Positions 9,122-17,336 of a stretch of 64,000 nucleotides of DNA are shown piece after piece. The DNA lies in NCBI GenBank assembly GCA_016210005.1, contig JACQVA010000008.1, forward strand, positions 74,625-138,624, written 5' to 3'. Numbering within the stretch: position 1 is the first letter of the stretch; the number at the start of each line of letters is the position of its first letter. The position numbers were made by a program, and so were the translations under genes. This DNA is from Deltaproteobacteria bacterium. Its GTDB lineage: Bacteria; Desulfobacterota; Binatia; HRBIN30; JACQVA1. Under the pieces are notes generated by a model. It did no database searches and had not been told where the DNA came from. It saw only the letters and a program-made list of their open reading frames with translations.

Positions 9122-9916
9122 TCAACGGCTGGCAGCGCCGCGACCCGCGAGCGCTTCGCGCTTGGCGATGCAACTGCTGCAATCAGGCCGCTCGCACACG
9201 AAGAAGGCGGGGTCTTCTTCCAACGCTTGGGTGGCGAGGTTGACCAGATAGCGCACCGGCAGTTTGCGCGCGCTACTGCGCGCCAGCGCTATGCTGGCGA
9301 CCTTCTTCGGGTCGAGGCGCTCTTCGAGCCGATCGAAGGCGGCACTGCAACCGGGCACGTTTTCCAGCACCACCCGTTCCTCATAGCCGGCGGCGTTGAG
9401 CCGGATGGCCGAGCGGCGTTCGAGGTAGGGCATCTGCATCTGTTCTTCGGCCAGGTGAATGGCAGTAACGGAATGGAGCCCGGTGCCGAGCAACAAGACG
9501 TGCCCTTGGGCGATGTTGAGTTTCTTGATCGGCCCGAACACGTTGTTGTCGCGTTGGGTCGAGAGTAGGTCGCGGGCATGTCGCCCGTAAGCAGCGAAGG
9601 AATGCGTCGGATGATTGCTGCGCAGGACCCCCGGCATGCGCCGGAAGGCTTCCGCCACCCGGCCGATCTCGCGGCTTACCGGCAGGTCGGGGTGAAACGC
9701 CACGGTGCGGCCGGCGCGCAAGCCGATCAAGGTTTCGGCGTAGGTGAACGCGGGCATCAAGATCGTGCCGTTGGCAATGGCGTCGATGAGCGCATCGCAC
9801 ACGGCCCGGGCGCCGCCGTCGACTTCACCGAAGGCCGACAGGGAAGAGTGCACCACGACGTGGTTGCCGTGCACGGCCAGCTGTTCGAACAACTGCAAGA
9901 GCTCGCTGCGATTCAT
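9122..9916 (-). CDS. AAC(3)-fold N-acetyltransferase family protein
   Basis: A 264-residue protein of the aminoglycoside 3-N-acetyltransferase (Antibiotic_NAT) superfamily. HVVVHSSLSAFG begins the fold, and MPAFTY, SNHPTHSFAAYG (with the conserved His) and HVLLLGTG follow in the usual order. Most chromosomal members have no shown role in drug resistance, and some act on biosynthetic intermediates. The C-terminus carries CERPDCSSC, a possible metal-binding cluster not typical of the resistance enzymes. The ATG overlaps the stop of the MetE-C gene (ATGA), so translation is probably coupled. That placement argues for a metabolic role; resistance should not be assumed. Confidence 0.8.
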   Translation of the reverse strand: MNRSELLQLFEQLAVHGNHVVVHSSLSAFGEVDGGARAVCDALIDAIANGTILMPAFTYAETLIGLRAGRTVAFHPDLPVSREIGRVAEAFRRMPGVLRSNHPTHSFAAYGRHARDLLSTQRDNNVFGPIKKLNIAQGHVLLLGTGLHSVTAIHLAEEQMQMPYLERRSAIRLNAAGYEERVVLENVPGCSAAFDRLEERLDPKKVASIALARSSARKLPVRYLVNLATQALEEDPAFFVCERPDCSSCIAKREALAGRGAASR

Positions 9917-10926
9917 GGTGCCGGGTCCGGCAGCGTCGCCCGCGCCTTGGCCGTGGCTTCGACCATAACGCTCAGTTTCGCGTTGGCTTCGGCCGCCGTG
10001 CGGGTCTTCAAGCCGCAGTCGGGAGTGACCCACAACGCCTGCGCGTTCACCAGCGGGCGGGCGCGCTCGATGCGTGCGTGCACCTCGTCACTACCCTCGA
10101 TCACGCGCGAGTGCACATCGAGCACGCCCAGAGAGAGGTCCTTGGTAACGCGCGGGCGCTGAAAAAGCGCCCGCCAATCGACGGCGCTTTGCGAGCTCGC
10201 AAAATCGAGGTTTTCAGTCGGTAGAGCGAGCATGCCCGGGTAGATCGTGTCGAAGGCACCGTAGCACGCGTGGGTGATGAAGTATGCATCCAAGCCGTCG
10301 GTGACCAGGCGATTGGCTGCGATCGCCAACGGCAGCTCGGGTGGGCGCGCAGAGAGGGCGGGCTCATCAATTTGCACGATGCGGGCGCCCGCATGCACCA
10401 GCGCCGCCACTTCCTTGCGGATCTCGGCCGCCAGCGCCAGACAGGCCGCGCGGCGATCGGGGTAGTGTTCGTTGAATGACCAATCCATCATCGTGTATGG
10501 CCCGGTGACGATCGCCTTGACCGGACGCTTGCTGTGTCGCTGCGCGAATTGCCACCAGCCCACGGTGATGGGCTGCTGCCACCGCACTGGGCCGGTGATC
10601 ACGGGCTTGTGGTAGTAGCGGTTGCCATAGGAGCGCACCAAGCCGCCCAACTCCATGCCGTCGAGCGCGTTGGCGAAGTAGCCGACCATATCGCCGCGAT
10701 ACATCTCGCCATCGACCAACACGTCGAGGCCCAACTGCTCCTGGCGTTCGAGCCAGTAGAGGACCGCCTCGGCGGCCAGCTCGTCCAGCTCGCGCTGGGA
10801 CAAGGCCCCGCGTGCGAACTGCGCCCGCGCTGCCACCAGCGCCGGCGGCTTGGGCAAGCTGCCCACCGTGGCCGTGGGCAGGAGCGGCAGCTCGATGCCA
10901 AGCCGCTGTAACGTGGCGCGGCTCAT
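9913..10926 (-). CDS. MetE C-terminal-domain-type methyltransferase (core MetE)
   Basis: A 337-residue stand-alone equivalent of the catalytic half of cobalamin-independent methionine synthase. It begins LPLLPTATVGSLPKP, like the MetE C-terminal barrel. All four expected Zn ligands are visible: H219 and C221 (THACYG), E238 and C304 (TPDCGLKTR). VQIDEPALS is the conserved homocysteine-side loop. It would transfer a methyl group to homocysteine; stand-alone core MetE proteins may use a methyl donor other than methyltetrahydrofolate. The ATG overlaps the stop of the upstream MetE-N-like gene, and its own stop overlaps the next start. Confidence 0.88.
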   Translation of the reverse strand: MSRATLQRLGIELPLLPTATVGSLPKPPALVAARAQFARGALSQRELDELAAEAVLYWLERQEQLGLDVLVDGEMYRGDMVGYFANALDGMELGGLVRSYGNRYYHKPVITGPVRWQQPITVGWWQFAQRHSKRPVKAIVTGPYTMMDWSFNEHYPDRRAACLALAAEIRKEVAALVHAGARIVQIDEPALSARPPELPLAIAANRLVTDGLDAYFITHACYGAFDTIYPGMLALPTENLDFASSQSAVDWRALFQRPRVTKDLSLGVLDVHSRVIEGSDEVHARIERARPLVNAQALWVTPDCGLKTRTAAEANAKLSVMVEATAKARATLPDPAP

Positions 10927-11915
10927 GCGTGCTCCGGGCACAGGGCCGCGCGGATGGCGACCAAGCGTTCCAGCTTGGCCCGGGCACGGTCGCGCGGCAA
11001 GAACTCCAAGCCGCACGACGGTTGCAGGTACACGGCCTCGATCGTGTAGCGGCGCAAGAGCCGCTCGAGGCGGCGGGCCACCGCCTGTGGGTCTTCAAGC
11101 CGGCTGTCACGCCCGTCGACGACGCCGAGCGCGAGTATCTTGGCCGCACCGGCGCTGGCGATGGTTTGATCCAGGGCGGTGGTAGTGCTCAGATCGAGAG
11201 CGACGATGTCGGCGGCCACCGAATTGAGCTGGGGATAGAACGGGTCGGCGTCGGCGAAGTAAGTTGCGATAGCTATCTGGGCCTCGCCGCGCGCCTCGTA
11301 GATCGGCTCGAACAGTTGGCGCAGGAGCCGGATGTCGTCCGCGTGGCCCATGCAGATAGCGGGCTCATCGATCTGAATCACGGCCGCACCTTGTTCCGCC
11401 AACTCGCGCACCTCGGCGGCAATGATGGTGCTCAAATCCACGGCGAGGTCTTGGAAATGCGCGTACGCGTCGGTGGCGATGACCGAGAGCCGAGCCAGGG
11501 TGTAAGGCCCAGTAAGCACCGGTTTGAGCGGCCGTGAACTGGCTGAACACGCGTGCCGGAAGTCGGCGGCCAAGCCGGCGCAGTGACGTGCGAGCCGGCC
11601 GGTGATCACCGGCTGGCGATAGTAGAAGTTAGTGTCAAAGAAACGCAGCAGTCCGTTGAGGCGCACACCTGGCAGCGGCGCCATCAGGTGCGAGACTGGA
11701 TCGGGCCACCGCACCTGCCCGTCGGTGACCAGGTCGATCCCCGTGGCGGCCTGCTCAGCCACGACCTCGGCGATGACGGAGCGTTCGACCACCACCAGCG
11801 CCGCGTCGTCGATCTCACCGCGTTCGTGCGCCGCCTGGGCCCGGCGCAGGCGCTGCTGATGCGCGCTGTTGCCGATGCGCGGGTAACTGCTGTGGTTGGC
11901 GAGCAAGATCTCCAT
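10923..11915 (-). CDS. MetE N-terminal-domain-like protein, lacks the His-x-Cys Zn ligands
   Basis: A 330-residue barrel protein resembling the N-terminal half of MetE. It begins with NHSSYPRIGNS, the counterpart of the MetE N-terminus, and has ATYFADADP (residues 217-225) where the catalytic half carries His-x-Cys. A Cys is kept at 301 (QPSCGLEF). It should therefore not hold the full Zn site and is likely a structural or substrate-binding partner. The next gene encodes the catalytic half in native N-to-C order with a 4-bp ATGA overlap. The ATG at MEILLANHSS is taken as start because upstream in-frame sequence is not protein-like. An independent second methyltransferase is the alternative. 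Confidence 0.78.
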   Translation of the reverse strand: MEILLANHSSYPRIGNSAHQQRLRRAQAAHERGEIDDAALVVVERSVIAEVVAEQAATGIDLVTDGQVRWPDPVSHLMAPLPGVRLNGLLRFFDTNFYYRQPVITGRLARHCAGLAADFRHACSASSRPLKPVLTGPYTLARLSVIATDAYAHFQDLAVDLSTIIAAEVRELAEQGAAVIQIDEPAICMGHADDIRLLRQLFEPIYEARGEAQIAIATYFADADPFYPQLNSVAADIVALDLSTTTALDQTIASAGAAKILALGVVDGRDSRLEDPQAVARRLERLLRRYTIEAVYLQPSCGLEFLPRDRARAKLERLVAIRAALCPEHA

Positions 11916-12110
11916 TCGGCGCGGCACAATATCGAGGCCCGGCGGCGACAGCAACCGCGGCGGCCGGGGCCGCACAAACCCGCGCCCTGGCGGTGCTCGC
12001 CATCGGCTTGTCGCTGTAGCGACCAAGTGGTAGACGGAAAATGTTTCCACGACACACTCCTTCGGGCTGGAGTCGGTGGTCACGCGGGTGTTTGGATGGG
12101 AGGTTTCTTC

Positions 12111-13904
12111 ATGACTGGCACACTCCTGCGGGTAGACTTGAGCAGCGGCAAGATCAGCCGAGAGCCGATTGCGGAAAGTTTGTGGCGGCAGTTCGTCGGC
12201 GGGCGCGGCCTCGCCAGCAAGCTGTTGGCGGATAATATGGACCCGAGCGCCGATGCGCTCGCTGCGGGCAACCCGCTGATCTTCGCCACCGGACCGCTGA
12301 CCGGCACGTTGGCGCCCACCGGTGGCCGTTACGCGGTGGTCACCAAGTCGCCGCTGACCGGGGCCATCGCTTGCTCTAATTCCGGCGGCTATTTCGGGCC
12401 GGCGTTGCGTTACTGCGGCTACGATTTCCTCATGGTCGAAGGAGCGGCCAAGGAGCCGGTCTATCTCTGGATCAACGACGGCACCGTGGAGATCCGCAGC
12501 GCCCAGCACCTGTGGGGTAAGCCGGTCAACGAGACCGAAGATCTGCTGCTCGGGGCCACCCACCCCGACGCGCGGGTGGCTTCAATCGGACCCGCGGGCG
12601 AGAATCTCGCGCTTGTCGCCTGCGTCATGAACGACAAGGGCCGCGCCGCTGGCCGCTCAGGCGTAGGTGCCGTCATGGGCGCGAAGAAGCTTAAGGCGGT
12701 GGTGGCTTACGGGACCAAGGGCGTGCGCATGGTCAGAGCGCCGCAATTCCTGGGCGCCGCCCGCACCGCCGTCAGCAACATCGCCCATTCACCGCTGAGC
12801 ACCGGGCTCAACACGATGGGAACTGCCGGCACCATCGGCTACATGAACATGGTCGGCATCCTGCCAACGTTCAACTTCCAGAAGGGCCGCTTCGCCGGCG
12901 CCGACAAGATCAACGGCGAGCGGGTGAAAACGGACTTCTTGACGCGTACCCGCGGCTGCCACAGCTGTACCATCAGCTGCGGCCGCGTCACCAAGATCAC
13001 TGGCCACGGCAAGCTCGACGGTCACGGCGAGGGTCCGGAGTACGAAACCCTCTTCGGTCTCGGCACCACCTGTGGGGTGGATAATCTGGCGGCGATCATC
13101 AAGGCCAACTACCTGTGCAACGAACTCGGCATGGATACCATCGAGGCGGGTTGCGCCATCGCGACGGCGATGGAGTTGGCCGAGAAGGGTTACATCCCGG
13201 AGAAGGACATCGGACGGCCGCTCAGGTTCGGTGACGCCACGGCCCTGATCGAGCTGACCGAGGCGATGGCACACCGTATCGGCTTCGGCCACCTGCTCGC
13301 CGACGGCGGCTATCGCGTGGCGCAGCGCTACGGGCATCCCGAACTGTTCATCGGGTCGAAGAAGCAGGCCTTCGCCGCTTACGACCCGCGCGGTGCGCTG
13401 GGAATGGGGCTGGGCTACGCCACCTCGAACCGCGGCGCCTGTCACCTGCGCGGTTACAGCATTTCCTTGGAGCACTTCGGCAACCCGGTAAAGCTCGATC
13501 CGTTCACCGCCAACGAGAAGGCCTTCTGGATGTGCATCCTGCAGAACCAGACCTCGTTCGTTGACGCCAGCGGCGTCTGTATCTTTTCCACCATGGCGAT
13601 GGGGCCCGAGTCGCTCGCCGCCATGGTCAACGACGCCACCGGGTTCGACATCGGCGAGCAGGAGATGCAGCTGATCGGCGAGCGCATTTGGAATCTCGAG
13701 CGCCTGTTCAACAACAAGGCGGGCTTGAGCCGCAAGGACGACTCGCTGCCGCCGCGGATGTTGGAGGAACCGCTGACCGAGGGCGCGGCCCAGGGACATA
13801 CCGTGCCGTTGCAGCCGATGCTCGAAGAGTATTACCAACAGCGCGGCTGGGACCCCGAAGGCCGGCCGACCAAAGAGAAACTCGCCCAACTCGCTCTGCT
13901 CTAG
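12111..13904 (+). CDS. Tungsten/molybdenum aldehyde:ferredoxin oxidoreductase
   Basis: A 597-residue AOR-family enzyme, the normal length. Domain 1 begins LLRVDLSSGKISREP and contains FVGGRGLASKLL and TGPLTGT, typical of the pterin-cofactor domain. The [4Fe-4S] ligands are C283, C286, C290 (GCHSCTISC) and C490 (DASGVCIF). It oxidises aldehydes to acids with ferredoxin as acceptor, or the reverse, in the cytoplasm. The ATG follows a GGGAGG ribosome site by 7 bp; an in-frame ATG five codons earlier is less well placed. It is divergent from the MetE pair. No cofactor or ferredoxin gene is adjacent, so metal and substrate are unknown. Confidence 0.93.
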   Translation: MTGTLLRVDLSSGKISREPIAESLWRQFVGGRGLASKLLADNMDPSADALAAGNPLIFATGPLTGTLAPTGGRYAVVTKSPLTGAIACSNSGGYFGPALRYCGYDFLMVEGAAKEPVYLWINDGTVEIRSAQHLWGKPVNETEDLLLGATHPDARVASIGPAGENLALVACVMNDKGRAAGRSGVGAVMGAKKLKAVVAYGTKGVRMVRAPQFLGAARTAVSNIAHSPLSTGLNTMGTAGTIGYMNMVGILPTFNFQKGRFAGADKINGERVKTDFLTRTRGCHSCTISCGRVTKITGHGKLDGHGEGPEYETLFGLGTTCGVDNLAAIIKANYLCNELGMDTIEAGCAIATAMELAEKGYIPEKDIGRPLRFGDATALIELTEAMAHRIGFGHLLADGGYRVAQRYGHPELFIGSKKQAFAAYDPRGALGMGLGYATSNRGACHLRGYSISLEHFGNPVKLDPFTANEKAFWMCILQNQTSFVDASGVCIFSTMAMGPESLAAMVNDATGFDIGEQEMQLIGERIWNLERLFNNKAGLSRKDDSLPPRMLEEPLTEGAAQGHTVPLQPMLEEYYQQRGWDPEGRPTKEKLAQLALL

Positions 13905-14252
13905 CGTCGCGACCACCGCGCGATTTTGGTGTACCAGCGGATTGGTGTGGCCACATGGCGCATGACATGCCATGTGGCATGCGTGCGCTCGCAGCGCTCT
14001 CCTACGGGTAAGAGTTTCTTCCTATCTCTAACAACTGGTTGTCCACCTACCGCCGCCAGCAGCTGCCGGGAGCGACGAGCAACTGAGCGCTATCCCACCG
14101 TTAAACCAAGTGAAACGTTAACGTATCAGATGATCCAGCAGAGTCAGTGCCGAATTTGAAACTAGCGGCATTAGTCTAATCACGCGGATGCGGTATGTCG
14201 GCCTGGCGATGGCTTGGTTAATGCTGCCTAAGTGGCCAGGAGAAGTTGGGTT
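13905..14252 (+). other. Intergenic region with dyad symmetries
   Basis: A 348-bp gap, relatively AT-rich for this genome, between the AOR gene and the secreted-protein pair. No convincing gene is seen. It holds the overlapping inverted repeats at 13951-13980 and an 11-bp palindrome (ATTAGTCTAAT, 14170-14180). The latter lies ~70 bp before the next start and could be a regulatory site. No clear sigma-70 promoter was found. Confidence 0.5.
13951..13980. repeat. Overlapping inverted repeats downstream of the AOR gene
   Basis: CCACATGGC (13951-13959) and GCCATGTGG (13969-13977) form a perfect 9-bp inverted repeat with a 9-nt loop. The right arm is itself the core of a second palindrome, ATGCCATGTGGCAT (13967-13980). 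No T-tract follows, so a classical terminator is not supported. An operator or mRNA-stabilising hairpin is possible. Confidence 0.55.
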
Positions 14253-14894
14253 ATGCCGAATCTACCCAAAACGCTGTGCGCACTCGCAACGCTTGTGCTC
14301 GGCGGCCTGGGGCTGCCGCCCGCGGGTGCGCTCGTGATTGACGATTTCCGCAGCGGTGTGGCGACCGCGCCCGGCCTGACGCAGCGGGCGGTGGGCAAGC
14401 GCGTCGCGGGCGACTCGGCCCTCGCCGGCGTGCTCGGGGGCGGGCGGCGCTTGGGTGTTGCGGCGGCGCGATTGAGGATTGCAGCACATGATGCAGTCTC
14501 CAGTGGCGTCGTTCCGGAAGCCGGCAGGTTGAACTACGCCAGCACCGAAGGCGCCGACGGCCGCGTCGAGCTGAACTACGACGCCAACGGCCGCGGCCTT
14601 AATACCAATTGGCGCGCAGAGCGGGGTCTTGCTGTCGAAGTGGCCGACGCCGACGCGGCGGCGGTCCCCTACACCGTGACGCTGGTGCTTGCCGACGGGG
14701 AGGGGCGCTCGACCAGTGCCACCCAGACCGTAACTCGAGCCGGCCCCCACCGGATCGAATTTCGCCTCAGCAACCTGCGCTCGCTTGATCTCGGGCGTAT
14801 TCGCAGCCTCACCATCGTCGTCGATCCGGGCGAAGCCGGTGACCTGCAATTGAAGGGCATCCAGACTCTGGCAGGAGGAGCCACCAGCCCTTAG
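14253..14894 (+). CDS. Secreted hypothetical protein, paralogue of the next gene's N-domain
   Basis: A 213-residue exported protein. It starts with a Sec signal peptide (MPNLPKTLCALATLVLGG, cleavage near PPAGA-LV) followed by one beta-rich domain starting VIDDF. That domain aligns along its whole length with residues ~35-220 of the following gene: DDF start, RVE.NYDA versus [12 protein letters not shown], then S.SIR/LTI followed by DP. The two are tandem duplicates. The fold may be a carbohydrate-binding-like jelly roll, but this is only inference. The ATG has AGGAGA ~9 bp upstream; a GTG seven codons earlier is less likely. Function unknown. Confidence 0.72.
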   Translation: MPNLPKTLCALATLVLGGLGLPPAGALVIDDFRSGVATAPGLTQRAVGKRVAGDSALAGVLGGGRRLGVAAARLRIAAHDAVSSGVVPEAGRLNYASTEGADGRVELNYDANGRGLNTNWRAERGLAVEVADADAAAVPYTVTLVLADGEGRSTSATQTVTRAGPHRIEFRLSNLRSLDLGRIRSLTIVVDPGEAGDLQLKGIQTLAGGATSP

Positions 14895-14921
14895 GGCAAA
14901 TCGCGCAACAGGGAGAGTGCC

Positions 14922-17258
14922 GTGACTCGATCAGTACATAGCGCGCGGCGGTCTCCACGAACCCACCTCAGGTTCGCGTACCTCCTAGCCGTACCCGCGT
15001 TGCTTGCCGCCATCAGTGCGAGCGTCGGCGCGTTGACCATCGATGACTTTTCCAGCGCTGATACTACCGGGCTGCCGCCTGGTATCGTGCAGGCCAGCGT
15101 AGGCAGCACCACCGCGACCGATCCCGGTGTCGCGGGCGTGATCGGCGGCGTGCGCCGGATCACGGTGGCGGCTACCAGGATCGCCTCGAAAGCCGACTCT
15201 GTGATCGTTGGGGTATCTACTACGGCGAACCTGCTCGACTATGCTTCCACCGTCGGCGCCAATGGCCGTGTCGAGGTGTTGTACGACGCCGGCGGTGCCG
15301 GCTTGGCTGCAAATCTGGCCCTGACGACCGGCATCAGCATCGTAGTCTGTGGCGCTGATGCCGCCTCTGTCCCGTACACGGTGAGGGTTTTCCTCGTCGA
15401 CTCCGCCGGTCGCAGCGCTTCGTCGCTGCAGAGCTTCACGGTTAGCGGCCCGCGCGCCATCTACTTTCCGCTCTCCGACTTCTCCGGCGTGAACCTGAGC
15501 AGCGTCTTCAGCATCCGCATAACCATCGATCCCAACAAAGCCGCCGACCTTCGCATCGATCTGATCGAAACATCTGGCGACTTCACCCCAACCCCGACCC
15601 TCACGCCAACACCGGAAGAGGAGCCCACCGAGCCGGTGGTTTTCGACACCCCCACCAACACGCCGACTGACACGCCGACCCACACGCCAACGGCAACTCC
15701 GAGCGAGACGCCGACTTTGACCCCGACTCACACGCCGACGCTGACGCCGACTTCGACGCCCACCAACACGCCTACTGACACGCCAACGGCAACGCCAAGT
15801 GAAACGCCGACTCTGACCCCGACTCACACGCCGACGCTGACGCCGACTTCGACGCCCACCAACACGCCTACTGACACACCGACGGCAACGCCAAGCGAGA
15901 CGCCGACTTCGACCCCGACTCACACGCCGACGCTGACGCCGACTTCGACCGCCACCGACACAGCAACGGCTACCGCCACTCAGACCGCATCGCCGACGCC
16001 AACTGCAACCGCCCCGGACCACGGCTGCACTTACACTGTTGGATACTGGAAGAATCATCCCGAGGCCTGGCCAGTCGACAGCATCACGATTGGCGGTGTG
16101 GCCTACACCAAAGCCGAAGCCATCTTCATCCTGCAGACACCAACCGGTGGTGACGCGACGTACATCCTTGCCCACCAGCTCATTGCCGCCAAACTCAATG
16201 TCCTGAACGGCGCCAATGGTGCTGCCGTCGCCGATGCCATTGCCAGCGCCGACACCTGGCTGGCCGCGCATCCTCTCGGCAGCAACCCGTCCGATGCGGA
16301 CCGCGCCTACGGCATCGCCCTGGCGGCTGTTCTCGACGGCTACAACAACGGCGTGATCGGACCGGGCCATTGCGATGACGAACCGCCCACGCCATCACCG
16401 ACCAAGACGCTGCGGCCGACCAAGACACCAACCCCGCCACTACCCACGGCCACTGCAACCCCGACGCGCACTCCGAGCGCAACTCCAACGGCCACCAAGA
16501 CCAGCCGCCCAACCTCCACGCCAAAGGCAACGCCGACCCCATCGCCCACACCGACGCCAACACCGGCACTGGGTGCCGAGTTTTGCACCTTGACGCAGGG
16601 CGGCTGGGGCGCCCCCGGCGGCATCGCTAACGGAACCGCCGGCTTCGTCACTCGCAACCCCGCAATTCTGCCCGCCACTATCGGTGAGCCGGGACGGGCA
16701 ACGACCGTTTACACACAGGCGGCGCTGATCGCTTACCTGCCAACGGGCGGCACGCCCCACCTGCTCAACAGCGGTGATCGTCACTTCGTTGTACCGTTCC
16801 AGGTTGTCGACGATGGCGGCGGCGTGCTCAGCGGTCAGGCGCTCGCACTTACACTGGCCGTTTATCTCTCCGACAGCGGGGGGTCCTTCGCTGGCTTCGG
16901 CTCTCTGTTCTTGACGGCCGAGCCGTTCTGCACGCAGGCACTGAGCGCCGGGCCAGACCGCTTGCTCGGCACCGGCGACGATGAATTGGATGTCGCCAGC
17001 AGCCGTAGCGGCCCATGGGTCATGGCCCCGAGCGTCGTCGGTGACGGCATGACGGTTTATGGCGTTCTCGAGCTCGCGAATCATTACCTCGGCGGCGGCA
17101 GCGGCAGTGCCACGATCACCGAGGTCAACGAAGCTTTGACGACGCTCAATGAGGCCTTTGACGAGTGCCGCCGGCTCGTCCCCTGTAACTCGTACGAATC
17201 CCGCCGAGTGGTCCCCTGGGAGCCGGAGTCCGCGCTCAGGGCACGGCGGCGCCACTAA
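14922..17258 (+). CDS. Large secreted modular protein with Thr-Pro repeat linkers
   Basis: A 778-residue exported protein with an N-terminal signal (hydrophobic [18 protein letters not shown]). Four parts follow: a beta domain paralogous to the previous gene; a ~140-residue Thr-Pro linker built of 32-residue units; a Cys-bounded domain beginning [16 protein letters not shown]; a second Thr-Pro linker; then a domain beginning [14 protein letters not shown] and ending in a Cys-containing tail. The [11 protein letters not shown] and LTQGGWG modules occur in surface proteins of several environmental bacteria without a known function. The start is GTG with GGGAGAG at proper spacing, 27 bp after the previous stop, so it is probably co-transcribed. 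A structural or adhesive extracellular role is plausible but not shown. Confidence 0.8.
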   Translation: MTRSVHSARRSPRTHLRFAYLLAVPALLAAISASVGALTIDDFSSADTTGLPPGIVQASVGSTTATDPGVAGVIGGVRRITVAATRIASKADSVIVGVSTTANLLDYASTVGANGRVEVLYDAGGAGLAANLALTTGISIVVCGADAASVPYTVRVFLVDSAGRSASSLQSFTVSGPRAIYFPLSDFSGVNLSSVFSIRITIDPNKAADLRIDLIETSGDFTPTPTLTPTPEEEPTEPVVFDTPTNTPTDTPTHTPTATPSETPTLTPTHTPTLTPTSTPTNTPTDTPTATPSETPTLTPTHTPTLTPTSTPTNTPTDTPTATPSETPTSTPTHTPTLTPTSTATDTATATATQTASPTPTATAPDHGCTYTVGYWKNHPEAWPVDSITIGGVAYTKAEAIFILQTPTGGDATYILAHQLIAAKLNVLNGANGAAVADAIASADTWLAAHPLGSNPSDADRAYGIALAAVLDGYNNGVIGPGHCDDEPPTPSPTKTLRPTKTPTPPLPTATATPTRTPSATPTATKTSRPTSTPKATPTPSPTPTPTPALGAEFCTLTQGGWGAPGGIANGTAGFVTRNPAILPATIGEPGRATTVYTQAALIAYLPTGGTPHLLNSGDRHFVVPFQVVDDGGGVLSGQALALTLAVYLSDSGGSFAGFGSLFLTAEPFCTQALSAGPDRLLGTGDDELDVASSRSGPWVMAPSVVGDGMTVYGVLELANHYLGGGSGSATITEVNEALTTLNEAFDECRRLVPCNSYESRRVVPWEPESALRARRRH
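15651..15950 (+). repeat. 96-bp in-frame minisatellite coding a Thr-Pro linker
   Basis: Three tandem units (15651-15758, 15759-15854, 15855-15950) code a 32-residue pattern beginning [20 protein letters not shown]. The first unit is longer by one PTHT insertion (108 bp). Adjacent units are almost identical at DNA level while other Thr-Pro stretches in this gene are diverged, which points to recent slippage or unequal recombination. Confidence 0.85.
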
Positions 17259-17322
17259 GTGCTTTGCTGGCTTTGCTGCGGCCCTGCATGGCAGCGCGCT
17301 CGCGCGGTGGCGGCTCCACCTC

Positions 17323-17328
17323 TATAAT
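17323..17328 (+). promoter_or_regulatory. Candidate -10 element of polB (possible leaderless mRNA)
   Basis: A perfect TATAAT lies 8 bp before the polB ATG, in otherwise GC-rich sequence. If used, transcription would start at or next to the ATG, giving a leaderless message; no Shine-Dalgarno sequence is visible. No good -35 is seen at 16-18 bp spacing, so the call is tentative. Confidence 0.35.
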
Positions 17329-17336
17329 CCTGCACC

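Noticed and set aside
9122-9916. Aminoglycoside resistance gene
   Set aside because: The AAC(3) fold is clear, but chromosomal biosynthetic context and lack of close similarity that I can verify argue against calling resistance.
11916-12110. Possible Moco, cobalamin or SAM riboswitch between the MetE-like and AOR genes
   Set aside because: ACTCC/GGAGT (12056-12073) forms a small hairpin, but no conserved riboswitch core or B12-box was found on either strand.
11916-12563. N-terminal extension of the MetE-N-like gene
   Set aside because: It runs through the divergent promoter region and into the AOR gene, and is not protein-like; the ATG at MEILLANHSS fits the MetE start.
13962-13974. 13-mer ATGACATGCCATG also present at 58274-58286
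   Set aside because: Shared words of this length are expected by chance in 64 kb, and the flanks do not align convincingly.
15640-16010. CRISPR-like array
   Set aside because: Repeat units are in-frame and contiguous with no unique spacers; it encodes a Thr-Pro linker.
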